A DNA stretch of 62,786 nucleotides from DASRBN01 sp035294305 (GCA_035294305.1 DATGLD010000037.1:1-62786); one strand, 5' to 3'; counted from the stretch's first letter, positions 24,857 to 35,103 are shown. Translations and numbers: made by a program. Notes: generated from the letters alone by a model not told the origin.

Positions 24857-27800
24857 GTTTGTAACTTGCTGATGCACTCACGCAAGTGTTCAGCCAGGAT
24901 GGGGAGGTTGTCGGTCCTGCAGGTCATGTGCGTGCCGGGAATAATATGCACTTCCGCATTTCCTGTTTCAGCCTGCTTGTACCACTCCTCCCGTTTTGGG
25001 AATTCCTTTTCTGACCAGAAGAACGTAATCTTTCCAGGATAGTGGTCTGGTAAATAGCCCGAGGCAACCCAGAGATAGACACTGGGCCAATCATCACGCA
25101 GGTATTCGGTTTTGGGAATGAACGCTTCGACGCGGGGTATCTCGAAGCCCATGGCGTACATATCGCGGCCCAGTTCGAATTTTTCGACCGTTCCAAATTG
25201 CTCCACGCCTTGCAGCATTTTACGATAGTGTTCGTCCCGCAAATATTTATAGCGATGGCGTAGATATTTGCGCATGTGGCGGGCGAGCAGGAATATATCT
25301 AACTGTTTATCCTGTTCCAGGCGCAAAAAGCTGCTGATCCGGCTAAGTATATTACGCATAGCCGCATGAGGACCAGGAGTAGCCGGGTCTATCATCACAA
25401 GCAGGTCTACAGTCTGTCCGGCTGCGGTTAACTGCCTGGCTATTTCATACGCCTCAAGCCCACCATTGCAAAAGCCACCCAAGCGGTATGGACCTTCGGG
25501 TTGAATAACCCGCATCGATTTGATATGTTCCGCGGCGATAGTCTCGAAAGTGGGGGGAATCCGTAGGCCATCAAATCTGTAGCGCTCCAGCACGTAAAAT
25601 GGCTGTTCTGGCCCCAGAGCTTGCGCTAACCGGTAAGAATAGAATGCGCCGCTGTTCCAGTCTCCTGGCAAATAGAAAAACGGGATCTCGTTTCCACCAG
25701 CCTGAATCGTAACCACAGGAGAGCGCGAATCGCTCTCCGCCGGGCGCTTGAGAGCATTGGCGAGTTGTTCTATGGTCGGGCCGCTAAAAAGGGTGGCAAG
25801 AGACAGTTGCTTCTTGAAGACTTTTTCTATCTTATCGATCAGGCGAGCGGCGAGTAAAGAATGGCCCCCCAGGTAAAAGAAGTTATCGCGGATGCCGATA
25901 GGCCGGACATCTAGCAGTTGCTCCCAAATCTCGATCAGTTGATAATGCACCATCTGGGTTGGAGCCACATAGGTATCCTCTACCATACGCCGGGTTGATT
26001 CTGGCGCTGGCAGGTTGCGCGTATCCAGTTTGCCATTAGGTGTCAGAGGGAGAGCATCCAGGAAGATAAAATCGGATGGTATCATGTATTCCGGCACCTT
26101 TTCACCCAGGAAACTGCGCAACTCGCTGATGGGAAGTTTCTGCTTTCTTTGTGTCACGACGTAAGCGACCAGCCGTTTCTCACTGCGTTCGTTCTGGTGG
26201 ACAATGACTGCTGCTTCGCGAATGGCGGGATGGCGACCCAGTAACGCTTCAATCTCGCCTAATTCAATGCGGAAACCGCGTAGTTTAACCTGCTGGTCCT
26301 TACGCCCCAGGTACTCAATTGTGCCATCTGGCAGGAAACGCACTATATCTCCCGTCTTGTACAGGCGAGCTTCCGGCTCTTCACTGAACGGGTGAGCGAT
26401 GAACTTTTCGTTGGTAAGTTCGGGGCGGCGCAGGTAGCCACGGGCCAGACCGGGGCCGCCAATATGCAATTCGCCCGCAACACCAATGGGTACGGGGTTA
26501 TTATAACGGTCAAGGATATATAGCTGCGTATTGCTGATAGGCCTGCCGATAGGGATAGAGTGGATGCCTTCGGGCAATGGCCTGGGAATAGTGTAGCAGC
26601 AGGCAAAGGTAGTCGTTTCATGCGGCCCATAGCCATTAATGAGCTGCGTCTCTGGTAATGACTCTAAAGCACGTCGAATATGAGTGACTGAGAGGGCTTC
26701 TCCGCCGGTAAGGAGTTGCTGAAGGCCGAGCAGGGCTTCAGGCGCTTCGTCGATGACCGCATTGAACAGGGAAGCGGTCAGCCAGGCCGTCGTCACCTTG
26801 TGTTTGTGTATGACTGCGCCGATGCTTTTGGGTGTAGGAATTTGCTCAGAGAATAGCACACAGCGAGCCCCATGCAACAAAGCGCCCCATACCTCCAATG
26901 TCGAGGCGTCAAATGAAATGGGGGCCATGTGCAGAATTGTTTGTGAGGCATCCAGCTGCGCGTAATTAGCGCCGATAACCAGGCGATTGATACTGCGATG
27001 GCGTATTTCTACGCCCTTAGGCTTGCCGGTAGAACCCGAAGTATACATGACATAAGCAAGATTCTCTGAAGTGACAGCGCTGCCAGGATTTTCCGTACTC
27101 TCGCGAGCAATCTTTTCCCATTCTGTATCCAGAACAATCACATGCAGACCAGCGGTCGGCAGTTCATCGACCAATTGCTGTTGCGTCAGCAGTATGCGGG
27201 ACTCTCCATCGGCGAGCATGAAGGCAAGCCGCTCTTTAGGATAGGCAGGATCGAGCGGGAGATAGGCGCCGCCGGCTTTGAGGATGGCAAGCAGGCTTAT
27301 AATCATCTCGAACGAGCGATCCATGCAGATACCTACCAGCACTTCCGGCCCGACCCCCAGTTTTTGCAAGTGATGCGCCAGTTGATTGGCTCGTGCGTTC
27401 AGCTCTCTATAGGTCATTCGCTTATCATCATAAAGCAGCGCCACCCCATGAGGATTGCGCTCCACTTGCTCTTCGAAAAGGTGATGAACACAGCGCTCCC
27501 CGTGGTAGGGTGTACCGGTATTGTTCCACTCCACCAGAATCTGCTGCCGTTCAGCCACGGTTAATAGCGGCAATTGCGTGACGTGCTGCTCCGGGTCGGC
27601 GACCACTCCTTCCAGGAGCGTTCGCCAGTGGCCGATCATGCGCTGAATAGTTGCCGCATCGAATAGCGCGGTGCGATATTCGATGCGGCCCGCAAGACCA
27701 GCAGGTCGATCACTGACGATGATCGATAGGTCAAACTTGGATGTTTCTGTATCGATGTCGGTGTAAGCGAGCGCCCATCCTGGGGGAAGATTGGATGCCG

Positions 27801-28932
27801 GAGGATCGAGGGACAGCAGGACCTGGAAGAATGGATGTTGATTCAAGTCGCGCTCGGGATGCAATTCCTGTACAATATATTCGAAAGGCACATCGGCATT
27901 CGCCTGCGCTTCCAGGGTCATCTTCCGCACGCGCCTCAGCAGTTCTTTGAAAGTAGGATTGCCGGATACATCGGTTCGCAAGGCCAGCGTGTTGACGAAG
28001 GCGCCGATCAATCCCCCGGTTTCGGATTGCATGCGCCCGGCAACGGGCGAACCAATGACGATATCCTCCTGCCCCGAGTATCGGTAAAGCAGAACCTGGA
28101 ATGCCGCGACCAGCAGCATATGCAGCGTGACCCCTTCCTGGCGGCTTAAGGCCTTGAGGCCCTCGGTCAGGTCTTTCGAGAGGGCGAATAGCTGCATCGA
28201 TCCTTTGAACGTGGGAACAGGCGGGCGTGCATGATCTGTTGGCAACTCGAGGATGGCGGGAGCATCCTTGAGTTGTCGCCTCCAGTAATTCATTTGCTGC
28301 TCAAATTGTCCTTCCTGCAGCCGCTCGCGCTGCCAAATCGCGAAATCGGCATATTGAATGGACAAGTCTGGCAATGGGGATGGACGACCATGTGCGAAGG
28401 TATCGTAGAGTTGCGTCAGTTCCTGCAGGAAAATATCAAAGGACCAGCCATCCGCAATACTATGATGCAAGTTGACCAGCAACACAAATTCTTCTTCGCC
28501 CAATCGAACTAAAGTTGCTCGAATAAGCGGACCTTGCGCGAGATGAAAGGGCGCTATAGCCTCTTGTACTGCCAGGTCGCGCGCCTTACCCTCCCGCTCG
28601 GATCGAGGAAAAGCCCGCAGATCAACCATAGGCAAGGGGATGCTCAAAGCAGGCTTAACAACCTGGGCAGGCTGGCCATCCTGCATACTAAATGTGGTGC
28701 GCAGGACTTCATGACGCTGTACTATTGCGTTGAGGCTTCGCTCGAGTGCCTCTTCATTCACCGAGAAGCTGAGGCGAATGGCGGACGGCATATTATACAC
28801 AGCACTTTGAGGCTCCAACTGGTGAAGGAACCAGAGGCTTTGCTGGGTGAAGGAAGTCGGAAATATATAGACATCTTCTTCCATTGAAGCATGGCTTGAA
28901 GAAGATGGAGCCATGGCGCTATATTTATTCAT
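24853..28932 (-). CDS. NRPS termination module C-A-PCP-TE with cysteine-type thioesterase
   Basis: 1359 residues. Condensation domain (about 20-460) with an intact 'HHSIADGWS'; adenylation domain (about 480-985) with 'YTSGSTGKPKGV', 'NGYGPHETTT', 'YKTGDIVRFLPDG' and 'TPNGKLDTRNL'; carrier protein with 'FYLGGHSLLAARLI'; then an alpha/beta-hydrolase thioesterase. The thioesterase nucleophile motif is 'GGFCNGG' with Cys1155, where most have GxSxG serine. Hand-read specificity residues are D-A-L-W-L-G-G-T-F, close to the published valine-type signature DAFWIGGTF, so a small hydrophobic residue is possible (weak). Its ATG overlaps the stop of the upstream NRPS by eight bases, so the two are translationally coupled and act in series. 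This protein should release the product by hydrolysis or cyclisation. Confidence 0.93.
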   Translation of the reverse strand: MNKYSAMAPSSSSHASMEEDVYIFPTSFTQQSLWFLHQLEPQSAVYNMPSAIRLSFSVNEEALERSLNAIVQRHEVLRTTFSMQDGQPAQVVKPALSIPLPMVDLRAFPRSEREGKARDLAVQEAIAPFHLAQGPLIRATLVRLGEEEFVLLVNLHHSIADGWSFDIFLQELTQLYDTFAHGRPSPLPDLSIQYADFAIWQRERLQEGQFEQQMNYWRRQLKDAPAILELPTDHARPPVPTFKGSMQLFALSKDLTEGLKALSRQEGVTLHMLLVAAFQVLLYRYSGQEDIVIGSPVAGRMQSETGGLIGAFVNTLALRTDVSGNPTFKELLRRVRKMTLEAQANADVPFEYIVQELHPERDLNQHPFFQVLLSLDPPASNLPPGWALAYTDIDTETSKFDLSIIVSDRPAGLAGRIEYRTALFDAATIQRMIGHWRTLLEGVVADPEQHVTQLPLLTVAERQQILVEWNNTGTPYHGERCVHHLFEEQVERNPHGVALLYDDKRMTYRELNARANQLAHHLQKLGVGPEVLVGICMDRSFEMIISLLAILKAGGAYLPLDPAYPKERLAFMLADGESRILLTQQQLVDELPTAGLHVIVLDTEWEKIARESTENPGSAVTSENLAYVMYTSGSTGKPKGVEIRHRSINRLVIGANYAQLDASQTILHMAPISFDASTLEVWGALLHGARCVLFSEQIPTPKSIGAVIHKHKVTTAWLTASLFNAVIDEAPEALLGLQQLLTGGEALSVTHIRRALESLPETQLINGYGPHETTTFACCYTIPRPLPEGIHSIPIGRPISNTQLYILDRYNNPVPIGVAGELHIGGPGLARGYLRRPELTNEKFIAHPFSEEPEARLYKTGDIVRFLPDGTIEYLGRKDQQVKLRGFRIELGEIEALLGRHPAIREAAVIVHQNERSEKRLVAYVVTQRKQKLPISELRSFLGEKVPEYMIPSDFIFLDALPLTPNGKLDTRNLPAPESTRRMVEDTYVAPTQMVHYQLIEIWEQLLDVRPIGIRDNFFYLGGHSLLAARLIDKIEKVFKKQLSLATLFSGPTIEQLANALKRPAESDSRSPVVTIQAGGNEIPFFYLPGDWNSGAFYSYRLAQALGPEQPFYVLERYRFDGLRIPPTFETIAAEHIKSMRVIQPEGPYRLGGFCNGGLEAYEIARQLTAAGQTVDLLVMIDPATPGPHAAMRNILSRISSFLRLEQDKQLDIFLLARHMRKYLRHRYKYLRDEHYRKMLQGVEQFGTVEKFELGRDMYAMGFEIPRVEAFIPKTEYLRDDWPSVYLWVASGYLPDHYPGKITFFWSEKEFPKREEWYKQAETGNAEVHIIPGTHMTCRTDNLPILAEHLRECISKLQT

Positions 28933-31900
28933 CTAGCAAACTACTCCTACCCAGTGATAATGAATTTGAAGTCAATTTCATACGGTAATGCTCGCGAGAG
29001 ACTGACCGTATTGGTGGCAATTGTTGCCCGGTGTCGTTAGATTTCATTTGCATTATTTTATCGGCTAATCCGGCAATTGTTGGAGTTTCAAAGAAGCTGC
29101 GCAAGGGAAGTTCCACGGCTAAGCTCGCATGAAGGCGTGAAACCACGTACATAGCAAGCAGGGAATGCCCGCCCAGCCTGAAGAAATCGTCGTAGATTCC
29201 AATACGCTCAATGCCAAGAACTTGAGACCACGTAGCGGCTACGACCTCTTCGATGTGTGTGCGAGGAGGAACATATGCATCATGATTTGAACTCAGGCGC
29301 AGGTGATCTGGTCCGGGCACAGGCAGGGCTTTACGATCCAACTTGCCATTCGACAGCAACGGTAGGGCCGGCAGCAGGATATAGGCCGATGGAAACATAT
29401 ATACAGGTACATATAGTGATATTAAAGAATGTAAGTCGTCGATGGTCAGGACGGCGTTGTCTTGCGACACGACATAAGCGATCAGGCGCGTATCTCCAGG
29501 GACATCCTCCCGCGCAATTACGGCCACATCCCTCACAGCTGGATGCCGGCGCAGTACCTCTTCGATTTCTCCTAATTCGATGCGATAGCCGCGCAGCTTG
29601 ACCTGGTGATCAGTGCGCTCAAGGAACTCAATATTGCCATCGGGCAGATAGCGCACGCGATCCCCTGTTTTATAAAGCCGGGCACCTTTCTGGGAAGCGG
29701 TAGATCGGGTCTCCATCAAAGGATGAGGGATGAAACGCTCGGACGTTGCTTCTGGCTGGTACACGTAACCGCGTGCTATTCCTGCTCCGCCAACATACAA
29801 TTCTCCGGCGACGCCAACGGGTACCGGCTGAAGATGTGAATCCAGGACGTAGACCTGCGTATTGGCAATAGGACGACCAATAGGCACCGATTCTCTCTCT
29901 TCTCCCGGTTGGCAGCGATAGACTGTACACCAGACGGTTGCCTCGGTCGGCCCATACTCGTTGTAAAGGGCACTATTGGGCAGACAGGTGAAGTGGCGCT
30001 CCACCAGGGCTTTCGGACAACGCTCGCCGGCAACAATGACGGTCTGCAATGAGTCTAAGGGATGGGTTGATGCCTGTTCGAGCAGCAAGTTATATAATGA
30101 TGGCACGCATAAGGTATGCGAGGGCTGCTGCTTCGCGATAAGCTCGCTGAGCAGGAATGGATCACGCACTACTCCTTCTTCAGGCAGCAATAGCGTTCCT
30201 CCCTGGCATAACGTCCAATAAATACCGGCGACCGAACTATCGAACGTCAGCGCGGATAGCAGTAAGTACTTGCGTACGGGCTCGTGATAATAAGCCATGC
30301 GCGCCAGGGTAGAGTGCCAGAGATTCCGGTGGGTAATGGCGACTCCTTTGGGGCGACCGGTTGAGCCAGAGGTGTACATGATATAAGCGAGGTGGTCACC
30401 CTGTACAGGACTTTCCGGATTGTCTATCGACTCGCTGGCGCGCATAATCTCGTCGATATCAAGGTAGAGGGGCGATGATGTCGCATCATGGCTTCCATCC
30501 AGGATATTAGCCTGAGCCGGTAAATCGCCGCCGGGCGAGCTCAATGGGCCCTCACGGGCAGCAGAAGTCGCATTCGCGGCTGTCGTTGTTTTTCGTGTAA
30601 GGACGAGGGAGACGCGAGCATTGTGCAACATAAAGTTCAGACGCTCTGCGGGCGCGGCCGGATCCAGGGGTACGTAAGCCCCTCCTGCTTTGAGAACGCC
30701 AAGCATTCCTACGATTATTTCCAGTCTATTGCGTAGCAGGAGGCCGACTGTTACCTCTGGCCCTACTCCTGATTGTTGCAGGTGATGAGCAAGCCAGTTA
30801 GCCCGGGTATTCAATTCTCCATAGGTTAACTGCTCAGTGTTATAAACGAGGGCTACGGCATCAGGGGTGCGCTCGACCTGTTCCTCGATAAGCTGGTGGA
30901 TACGTTTCTCTTCTGGAAATGCAGTAGTGGTTGCATTCCATTCTACCAGCAGGCGTTGGCGCTCGTTTTCTGTTAGCAAGGCCAGTTCTGCTAGCTTCCT
31001 GTTGGGATGCTGCGCGATACTCTCTAGCAGTGTTTGCCAGTGGCCAATCATGCGCTGAATAGTCGTGTCATCCAAGAGGTCGGTGCTGTATTCGAAGCGG
31101 CCAATGATGCCTTCCGTTCGATCTTCGACGATCAAAGTGAGATCGAATTTGGAGATATCCGTTTGCGCATCCATGTGAGATAGGGTCCAACCGGAGGGCA
31201 AGACAGGATGTTGTGGCTCGAATACAAACAGGACCTGGAAGAGCGGATTGTAACTTAGGCTGCGCTGTGGTTGCAATTCCTTCACCACGTATTCGAAAGG
31301 GACGCCGGCGTGAGCCTGAGCCTCGAATGTGGTCTCACGGACCTGCCTGAGAAGATCGCGAAAGCTGAGATTCTCTGATAGCTTCGAGCGCATCACAACC
31401 GTATTCATAAACAACCCCATTAGCTGCTCGAGTTCTGGCCGGACGCGCCCTCCTGTTGCGGTGCCGATGAGGATATCTTCTTGCTCTGTATAGCGGTAAA
31501 GCAGGGTAGTGAAAGCGGCCAGCAGCAACATGTACATCGTTACCTGTTCCTGGCGACACAACGCGCGCAAACGAGCGCTGAGGGAAGTTGACAGCGCGAA
31601 CGGCTGCACAAACCCACGATAGGTAGGAACGGCAGGTCGAGGGCGATCGGTAGGTAATTCAAGCGCGGTGGGAGCGCCCGCAAGCTGCTGCTTCCAGTAG
31701 GCAATGCCAGCCGCCATCGCGTGCTCTTGCATCTCTCCTCGCTGCCAGGCTGCAAAATCGGCATACTGGATAGGCAGGTCGGGAAGCGGCGATGGGCGTC
31801 CTGCCGAGAAAGCCTCATAAAGGGCAGACAATTCGGGTAGAAACACCTGGTATATTGTGATGCCGTCGAAGATGATGTGGTGCAGCGTCAAAAATAGCCT

Positions 31901-32398
31901 GTGCTCCTCGTCTGCCAGCTGTATCAACAAGGCCCGCAGCAATGGACCCCTTGAGAGATCAAAAGGGCGTTTTGCATCTTCGGATGCCAGGCGTATGGCC
32001 TCCGCTTCTCGCTGCACTTCTGTGAGATGGCGCAGGTCCACAACGGGTAGCTCGAGATGGAGACCTGGTTGTATTACCTGCACAGGCTGTCCATCTAGCA
32101 GTGGGAATAGAGTACGCCAGGCCTCATGACGGCGAATGATTTCATTCAGGCTCCTTGTAAGCGCATTGACATCCAATGATCCGGGCAAGCGAACGGTGAC
32201 ACGCTCATTATACACAGGAATATCGGGCTGCAACTGGGAAAGCAGCCATATTTGTTGCTGCCCAAAAGAAAGAGGGGCTGTCTCTCCTGGTGAACGCCTG
32301 GGGATGCTATCCCTGGTTGTAGCCTGCGGGGAACTGCGGTGCAAATATTGGGCGAACAGCGCGCGCTTGACCTCTGAAAGTTCGGTTCTCTCTGGCAT
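28925..32398 (-). CDS. NRPS elongation module C-A-PCP
   Basis: 1157 residues. It starts with a short helix-like 'LSEVKRALFAQYL' segment, as seen before many C domains. Condensation domain (about 40-480) has intact 'HHIIFDGIT'; adenylation domain (about 505-1010) has 'YTSGSTGRPKGV', 'NEYGPTEAT' and 'LSNGKLDRKAL'; carrier protein has 'FRLGGHSLLAMYVV'. Between adenylation motifs A2 and A3 there is an extra low-complexity stretch rich in Ala, Ser, Gly and Pro. Hand-read specificity residues D-S-A-C-I-A-E-V-W; I do not recognise the substrate. The C-terminal tail 'PPIRSVSREHYRMKL' resembles the tail of the A-PCP protein at 33091 ('PPLKSIAREAYRVPTL'). It overlaps the start of the TE-bearing NRPS by eight bases. 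Having a starter C domain and no upstream NRPS in its operon, it probably receives its donor from the divergent A-PCP protein or an acyl group. Confidence 0.92.
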   Translation of the reverse strand: MPERTELSEVKRALFAQYLHRSSPQATTRDSIPRRSPGETAPLSFGQQQIWLLSQLQPDIPVYNERVTVRLPGSLDVNALTRSLNEIIRRHEAWRTLFPLLDGQPVQVIQPGLHLELPVVDLRHLTEVQREAEAIRLASEDAKRPFDLSRGPLLRALLIQLADEEHRLFLTLHHIIFDGITIYQVFLPELSALYEAFSAGRPSPLPDLPIQYADFAAWQRGEMQEHAMAAGIAYWKQQLAGAPTALELPTDRPRPAVPTYRGFVQPFALSTSLSARLRALCRQEQVTMYMLLLAAFTTLLYRYTEQEDILIGTATGGRVRPELEQLMGLFMNTVVMRSKLSENLSFRDLLRQVRETTFEAQAHAGVPFEYVVKELQPQRSLSYNPLFQVLFVFEPQHPVLPSGWTLSHMDAQTDISKFDLTLIVEDRTEGIIGRFEYSTDLLDDTTIQRMIGHWQTLLESIAQHPNRKLAELALLTENERQRLLVEWNATTTAFPEEKRIHQLIEEQVERTPDAVALVYNTEQLTYGELNTRANWLAHHLQQSGVGPEVTVGLLLRNRLEIIVGMLGVLKAGGAYVPLDPAAPAERLNFMLHNARVSLVLTRKTTTAANATSAAREGPLSSPGGDLPAQANILDGSHDATSSPLYLDIDEIMRASESIDNPESPVQGDHLAYIMYTSGSTGRPKGVAITHRNLWHSTLARMAYYHEPVRKYLLLSALTFDSSVAGIYWTLCQGGTLLLPEEGVVRDPFLLSELIAKQQPSHTLCVPSLYNLLLEQASTHPLDSLQTVIVAGERCPKALVERHFTCLPNSALYNEYGPTEATVWCTVYRCQPGEERESVPIGRPIANTQVYVLDSHLQPVPVGVAGELYVGGAGIARGYVYQPEATSERFIPHPLMETRSTASQKGARLYKTGDRVRYLPDGNIEFLERTDHQVKLRGYRIELGEIEEVLRRHPAVRDVAVIAREDVPGDTRLIAYVVSQDNAVLTIDDLHSLISLYVPVYMFPSAYILLPALPLLSNGKLDRKALPVPGPDHLRLSSNHDAYVPPRTHIEEVVAATWSQVLGIERIGIYDDFFRLGGHSLLAMYVVSRLHASLAVELPLRSFFETPTIAGLADKIMQMKSNDTGQQLPPIRSVSREHYRMKLTSNSLSLGRSSLLDE

Positions 32399-33090
32399 TC
32401 CACTATATCCATCATAACATCTAGCAGGGTAAAATACTTTATCCTGTTTTGTACCTCTTGTACCATCTCACATGAACTTTTGCGAGTGAAGGCCCGAATC
32501 ATTGCGCATCATAATGAGACCTCGCTCTAACGGATAGAAGAGTTTATTAGATTATTACCCGTTATTCTCCAGAAATATATCATGTTCCTCTTGAGAAGTA
32601 ATGACAATCAGGTTAAGACCTGGTTGCGAAAACATCATTTATGTTATGAATGTGCCGATTTATATGAAATTACGCTCATTAAATTTCAATTAAAAAAGCT
32701 GATGCTGCAATAGCCCGAAAAACCGGTACGTAGAATTGCCCATTTAGCCTATGCCCGGGTATGAAAAAAGTTACGGGGTAAACATTGCTTACCTGGGTGG
32801 TAATGCCTTTACTACTTTCATCCTGCCAGCAACTAAGCGCTGTAGTTTAATTACTTAGTAATGATATGCAGAAATACCCGCTGAAAACTTTCGTACTTTC
32901 TATATTGTCCAATGCTCCGGCCTTTGCTAGGCTCTTAGAAAGATTGCATCTCTATTCGTTTCCGCTGGGAGCGATGCAAGGTTTACTTCCGCAAGTATTG
33001 TGAGATGCGCGTGGTGCAGGTGTAAGGCACTTACATCCGGACACTATTGTGACAGTGAGTGACGCAGACAAGATCAAAGGAGAACAGCCA
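32399..33090. other. Divergent promoter region between the two NRPS transcripts
   Basis: About 690 bases with no credible gene and a visibly higher A+T content than the flanks. It separates the minus-strand NRPS pair from the plus-strand A-PCP/SHMT-GcvT pair, so both promoters and any shared operator should lie here. Short palindromes such as ATTACTTAGTAAT (near 32850) are visible, but I cannot assign a regulator site. The A-PCP ribosome-binding site AAAGGAG is at 33076-33082. An in-frame GTG at 33049 would extend the A-PCP protein into this region. Confidence 0.5.
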
Positions 33091-35085
33091 ATGGTGGAAT
33101 GGACGTCTTCGACGGCTCTTCTGCATAACCGGTGCTTGCACGAGCTATTCGAAGACCAGGTAGTACGAACTCCCCTGGCAGTGGCTATAGTTCATGGGCA
33201 TCAACAGATCACGTACCGGGATTTGAATCAGCGGGCCAATCAATTAGCGCGCCATTTACGGCATAGAGGAGTGGGGCCGGAGACCACGGTAGCAATGCTT
33301 GTCGAACGAAGTATTGATTTTGTAACGGCAATACTGGCTCTATTTAAGGCTGGTGGCGCTTTCCTTCCACTTGACCCACAGCATCCAGCGCAACGACATT
33401 TCGAGATACTTGAACAGAGCCGCTGTCCCTATGTAATCACAACACGCCATTACGAATCGCTCCTCGCGGATGCACTGATGCCATTCGGAGTGGGATGGAG
33501 GCCGCAGGTTTTCCATTTTGAGCCGCTTATGCAGGAGAAAGAGGCCCAGGAAAATCTCTCATCGTATAGTAAACCGGAAAACCTGGCATATGTTATGTAC
33601 ACCTCGGGCTCAACGGGATTGCCGAAGGGCGTGATGGTCGAGCAAGCCGGAATGGTCAACCACATCCATGCCAAAATAGCGGATCTGGGTATAAGCATGG
33701 TAGATAGAGTTGCCCAGAATAGCCCTCCTGGCTTCGATATCGTTGTATGGCAATGCCTGGCAGCATTAGTAGTAGGAGGCACTGTACATATCGTTAGAGA
33801 TGAGATCGCGAATGATCCGCTACAACTGCTGAGGCAAACGGAGCAGCAAAAAATTACGGTCTTGCAAGTGGTACCGTCAATGCTGCGAGCCCTGGTAAAA
33901 GAAGCGACTACGCTGGGCGATGAACGCCCCGGGCTAAATAATCTGCGCTGGATTGTACCAACGGGCGATGCTTTATCGCCAGAACTGTGCCGGCAATGGC
34001 TGCGTCTCTATCCCACTATTCCAATGCTTAACAACTGCGGCTCGACTGAATGTTCCGATGATAATTGTCACTACACGATCTATGAACCGCCGGAGGAGGA
34101 CTATGTGCTGCCAATTATGCCGATAGGCTGGCCTATTCATAATATTGATGCCCATATCCTTGATGAGCAATTGAGGCCGGTTCCAGAGGGCGAGGCTGGC
34201 GAATTGTACATAGGTGGCATAGGTGTCGGACGTGGATACGTCAATAATGCGGAGAGAACCGCGGAGGTATTTCTTCCCGATCCATTTTCGCGGGAACCTG
34301 GAAAGCGATTATATAAAACACGCGATAGAGCGCGTTATCTGCCCGATGGCTCGATTCAATTTCTCGGAAGAAGCGACAACCTCATCAAGATTCGCGGCTT
34401 GCGTATCGAGCCGAATGAAATAGAGGGCATGCTGGAACGCCACCCTGCGATACAAGAGAGCGTTGTTCTCGCCTGGGAATCCGGCGATGGCAGCAGGCAC
34501 CTGGTAGCATATATAGTTCTGGCCAGGGAAGAGTCAGCTTCCAATGAGGAGTTGCGTGATTGGCTGCGAATGAAGCTGCCAGAGTATATGATTCCTGCAA
34601 TATATGTGCGGCTGGATGCTGTGCCTTTGAATGCAAACGGTAAGTTAGACCGCCAGGCATTGCCGGCCCCTGATCTACCACATTCCGAACTCCAGGCTCT
34701 CAACAACAGACCACGTACTCGGTTGGAAGAAACGATTGCAGCCACCTGGTCCGAGGTGCTGGAAATCGAGCGAGTAGGTATCCACGACAACTTTTTCGCG
34801 TTAGGTGGCGACTCGCTGTTAGCAATGCGGGTTATATCGCGGCTGCGCGCTATCTTTTCAACAGAGGTACCCATACACAGCTTTCTCGAAGACCCGACGG
34901 TCGCTCAACTGGCGCAATTGTTTCAAGAGAGCCAGGCGGCGAGCATGCAGGCCAATAAACCACCACTGAAATCGATTGCCCGCGAAGCCTATCGAGTGCC
35001 TACGCTATCCGTTCTGGGGCAGAATGGCCAATCCGCTAAAGGCTTTCAACACGAAAAAGGCAAGAACAATCATCACAGGCATTAA
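33091..35085 (+). CDS. Free-standing NRPS adenylation-carrier (A-PCP) protein
   Basis: 664 residues from ATG 33091 (AAAGGAG eight bases upstream). It opens with 'MVEWTSSTALLHNRCLHELF', which matches the linker normally found between a C and an A domain, so it looks like a module that lost its condensation domain. Adenylation motifs: 'YTSGSTGLPKGV', 'LYIGGIGVGRGYV', 'NANGKLDRQAL' (A10 lysine kept). Two cores deviate: A5 reads 'NNCGSTEC' where NxYGPTE is usual, and A7 reads 'YKTRDRARY' with Arg for Gly; A8 has 'RIEPNEIE' for RIELGEIE. Carrier motif 'FALGGDSLLAMRV'. Hand-read specificity residues D-I-W-Q-V-T-N-D-D, substrate not recognised. It is the likely loading unit for the NRPS pair on the other strand and precedes the SHMT-GcvT fusion by 18 bases, suggesting that enzyme supplies or modifies its amino acid. 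Confidence 0.9.
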   Translation: MVEWTSSTALLHNRCLHELFEDQVVRTPLAVAIVHGHQQITYRDLNQRANQLARHLRHRGVGPETTVAMLVERSIDFVTAILALFKAGGAFLPLDPQHPAQRHFEILEQSRCPYVITTRHYESLLADALMPFGVGWRPQVFHFEPLMQEKEAQENLSSYSKPENLAYVMYTSGSTGLPKGVMVEQAGMVNHIHAKIADLGISMVDRVAQNSPPGFDIVVWQCLAALVVGGTVHIVRDEIANDPLQLLRQTEQQKITVLQVVPSMLRALVKEATTLGDERPGLNNLRWIVPTGDALSPELCRQWLRLYPTIPMLNNCGSTECSDDNCHYTIYEPPEEDYVLPIMPIGWPIHNIDAHILDEQLRPVPEGEAGELYIGGIGVGRGYVNNAERTAEVFLPDPFSREPGKRLYKTRDRARYLPDGSIQFLGRSDNLIKIRGLRIEPNEIEGMLERHPAIQESVVLAWESGDGSRHLVAYIVLAREESASNEELRDWLRMKLPEYMIPAIYVRLDAVPLNANGKLDRQALPAPDLPHSELQALNNRPRTRLEETIAATWSEVLEIERVGIHDNFFALGGDSLLAMRVISRLRAIFSTEVPIHSFLEDPTVAQLAQLFQESQAASMQANKPPLKSIAREAYRVPTLSVLGQNGQSAKGFQHEKGKNNHHRH

Positions 35086-35103
35086 CATTGGAGCTATCGT
35101 TCT

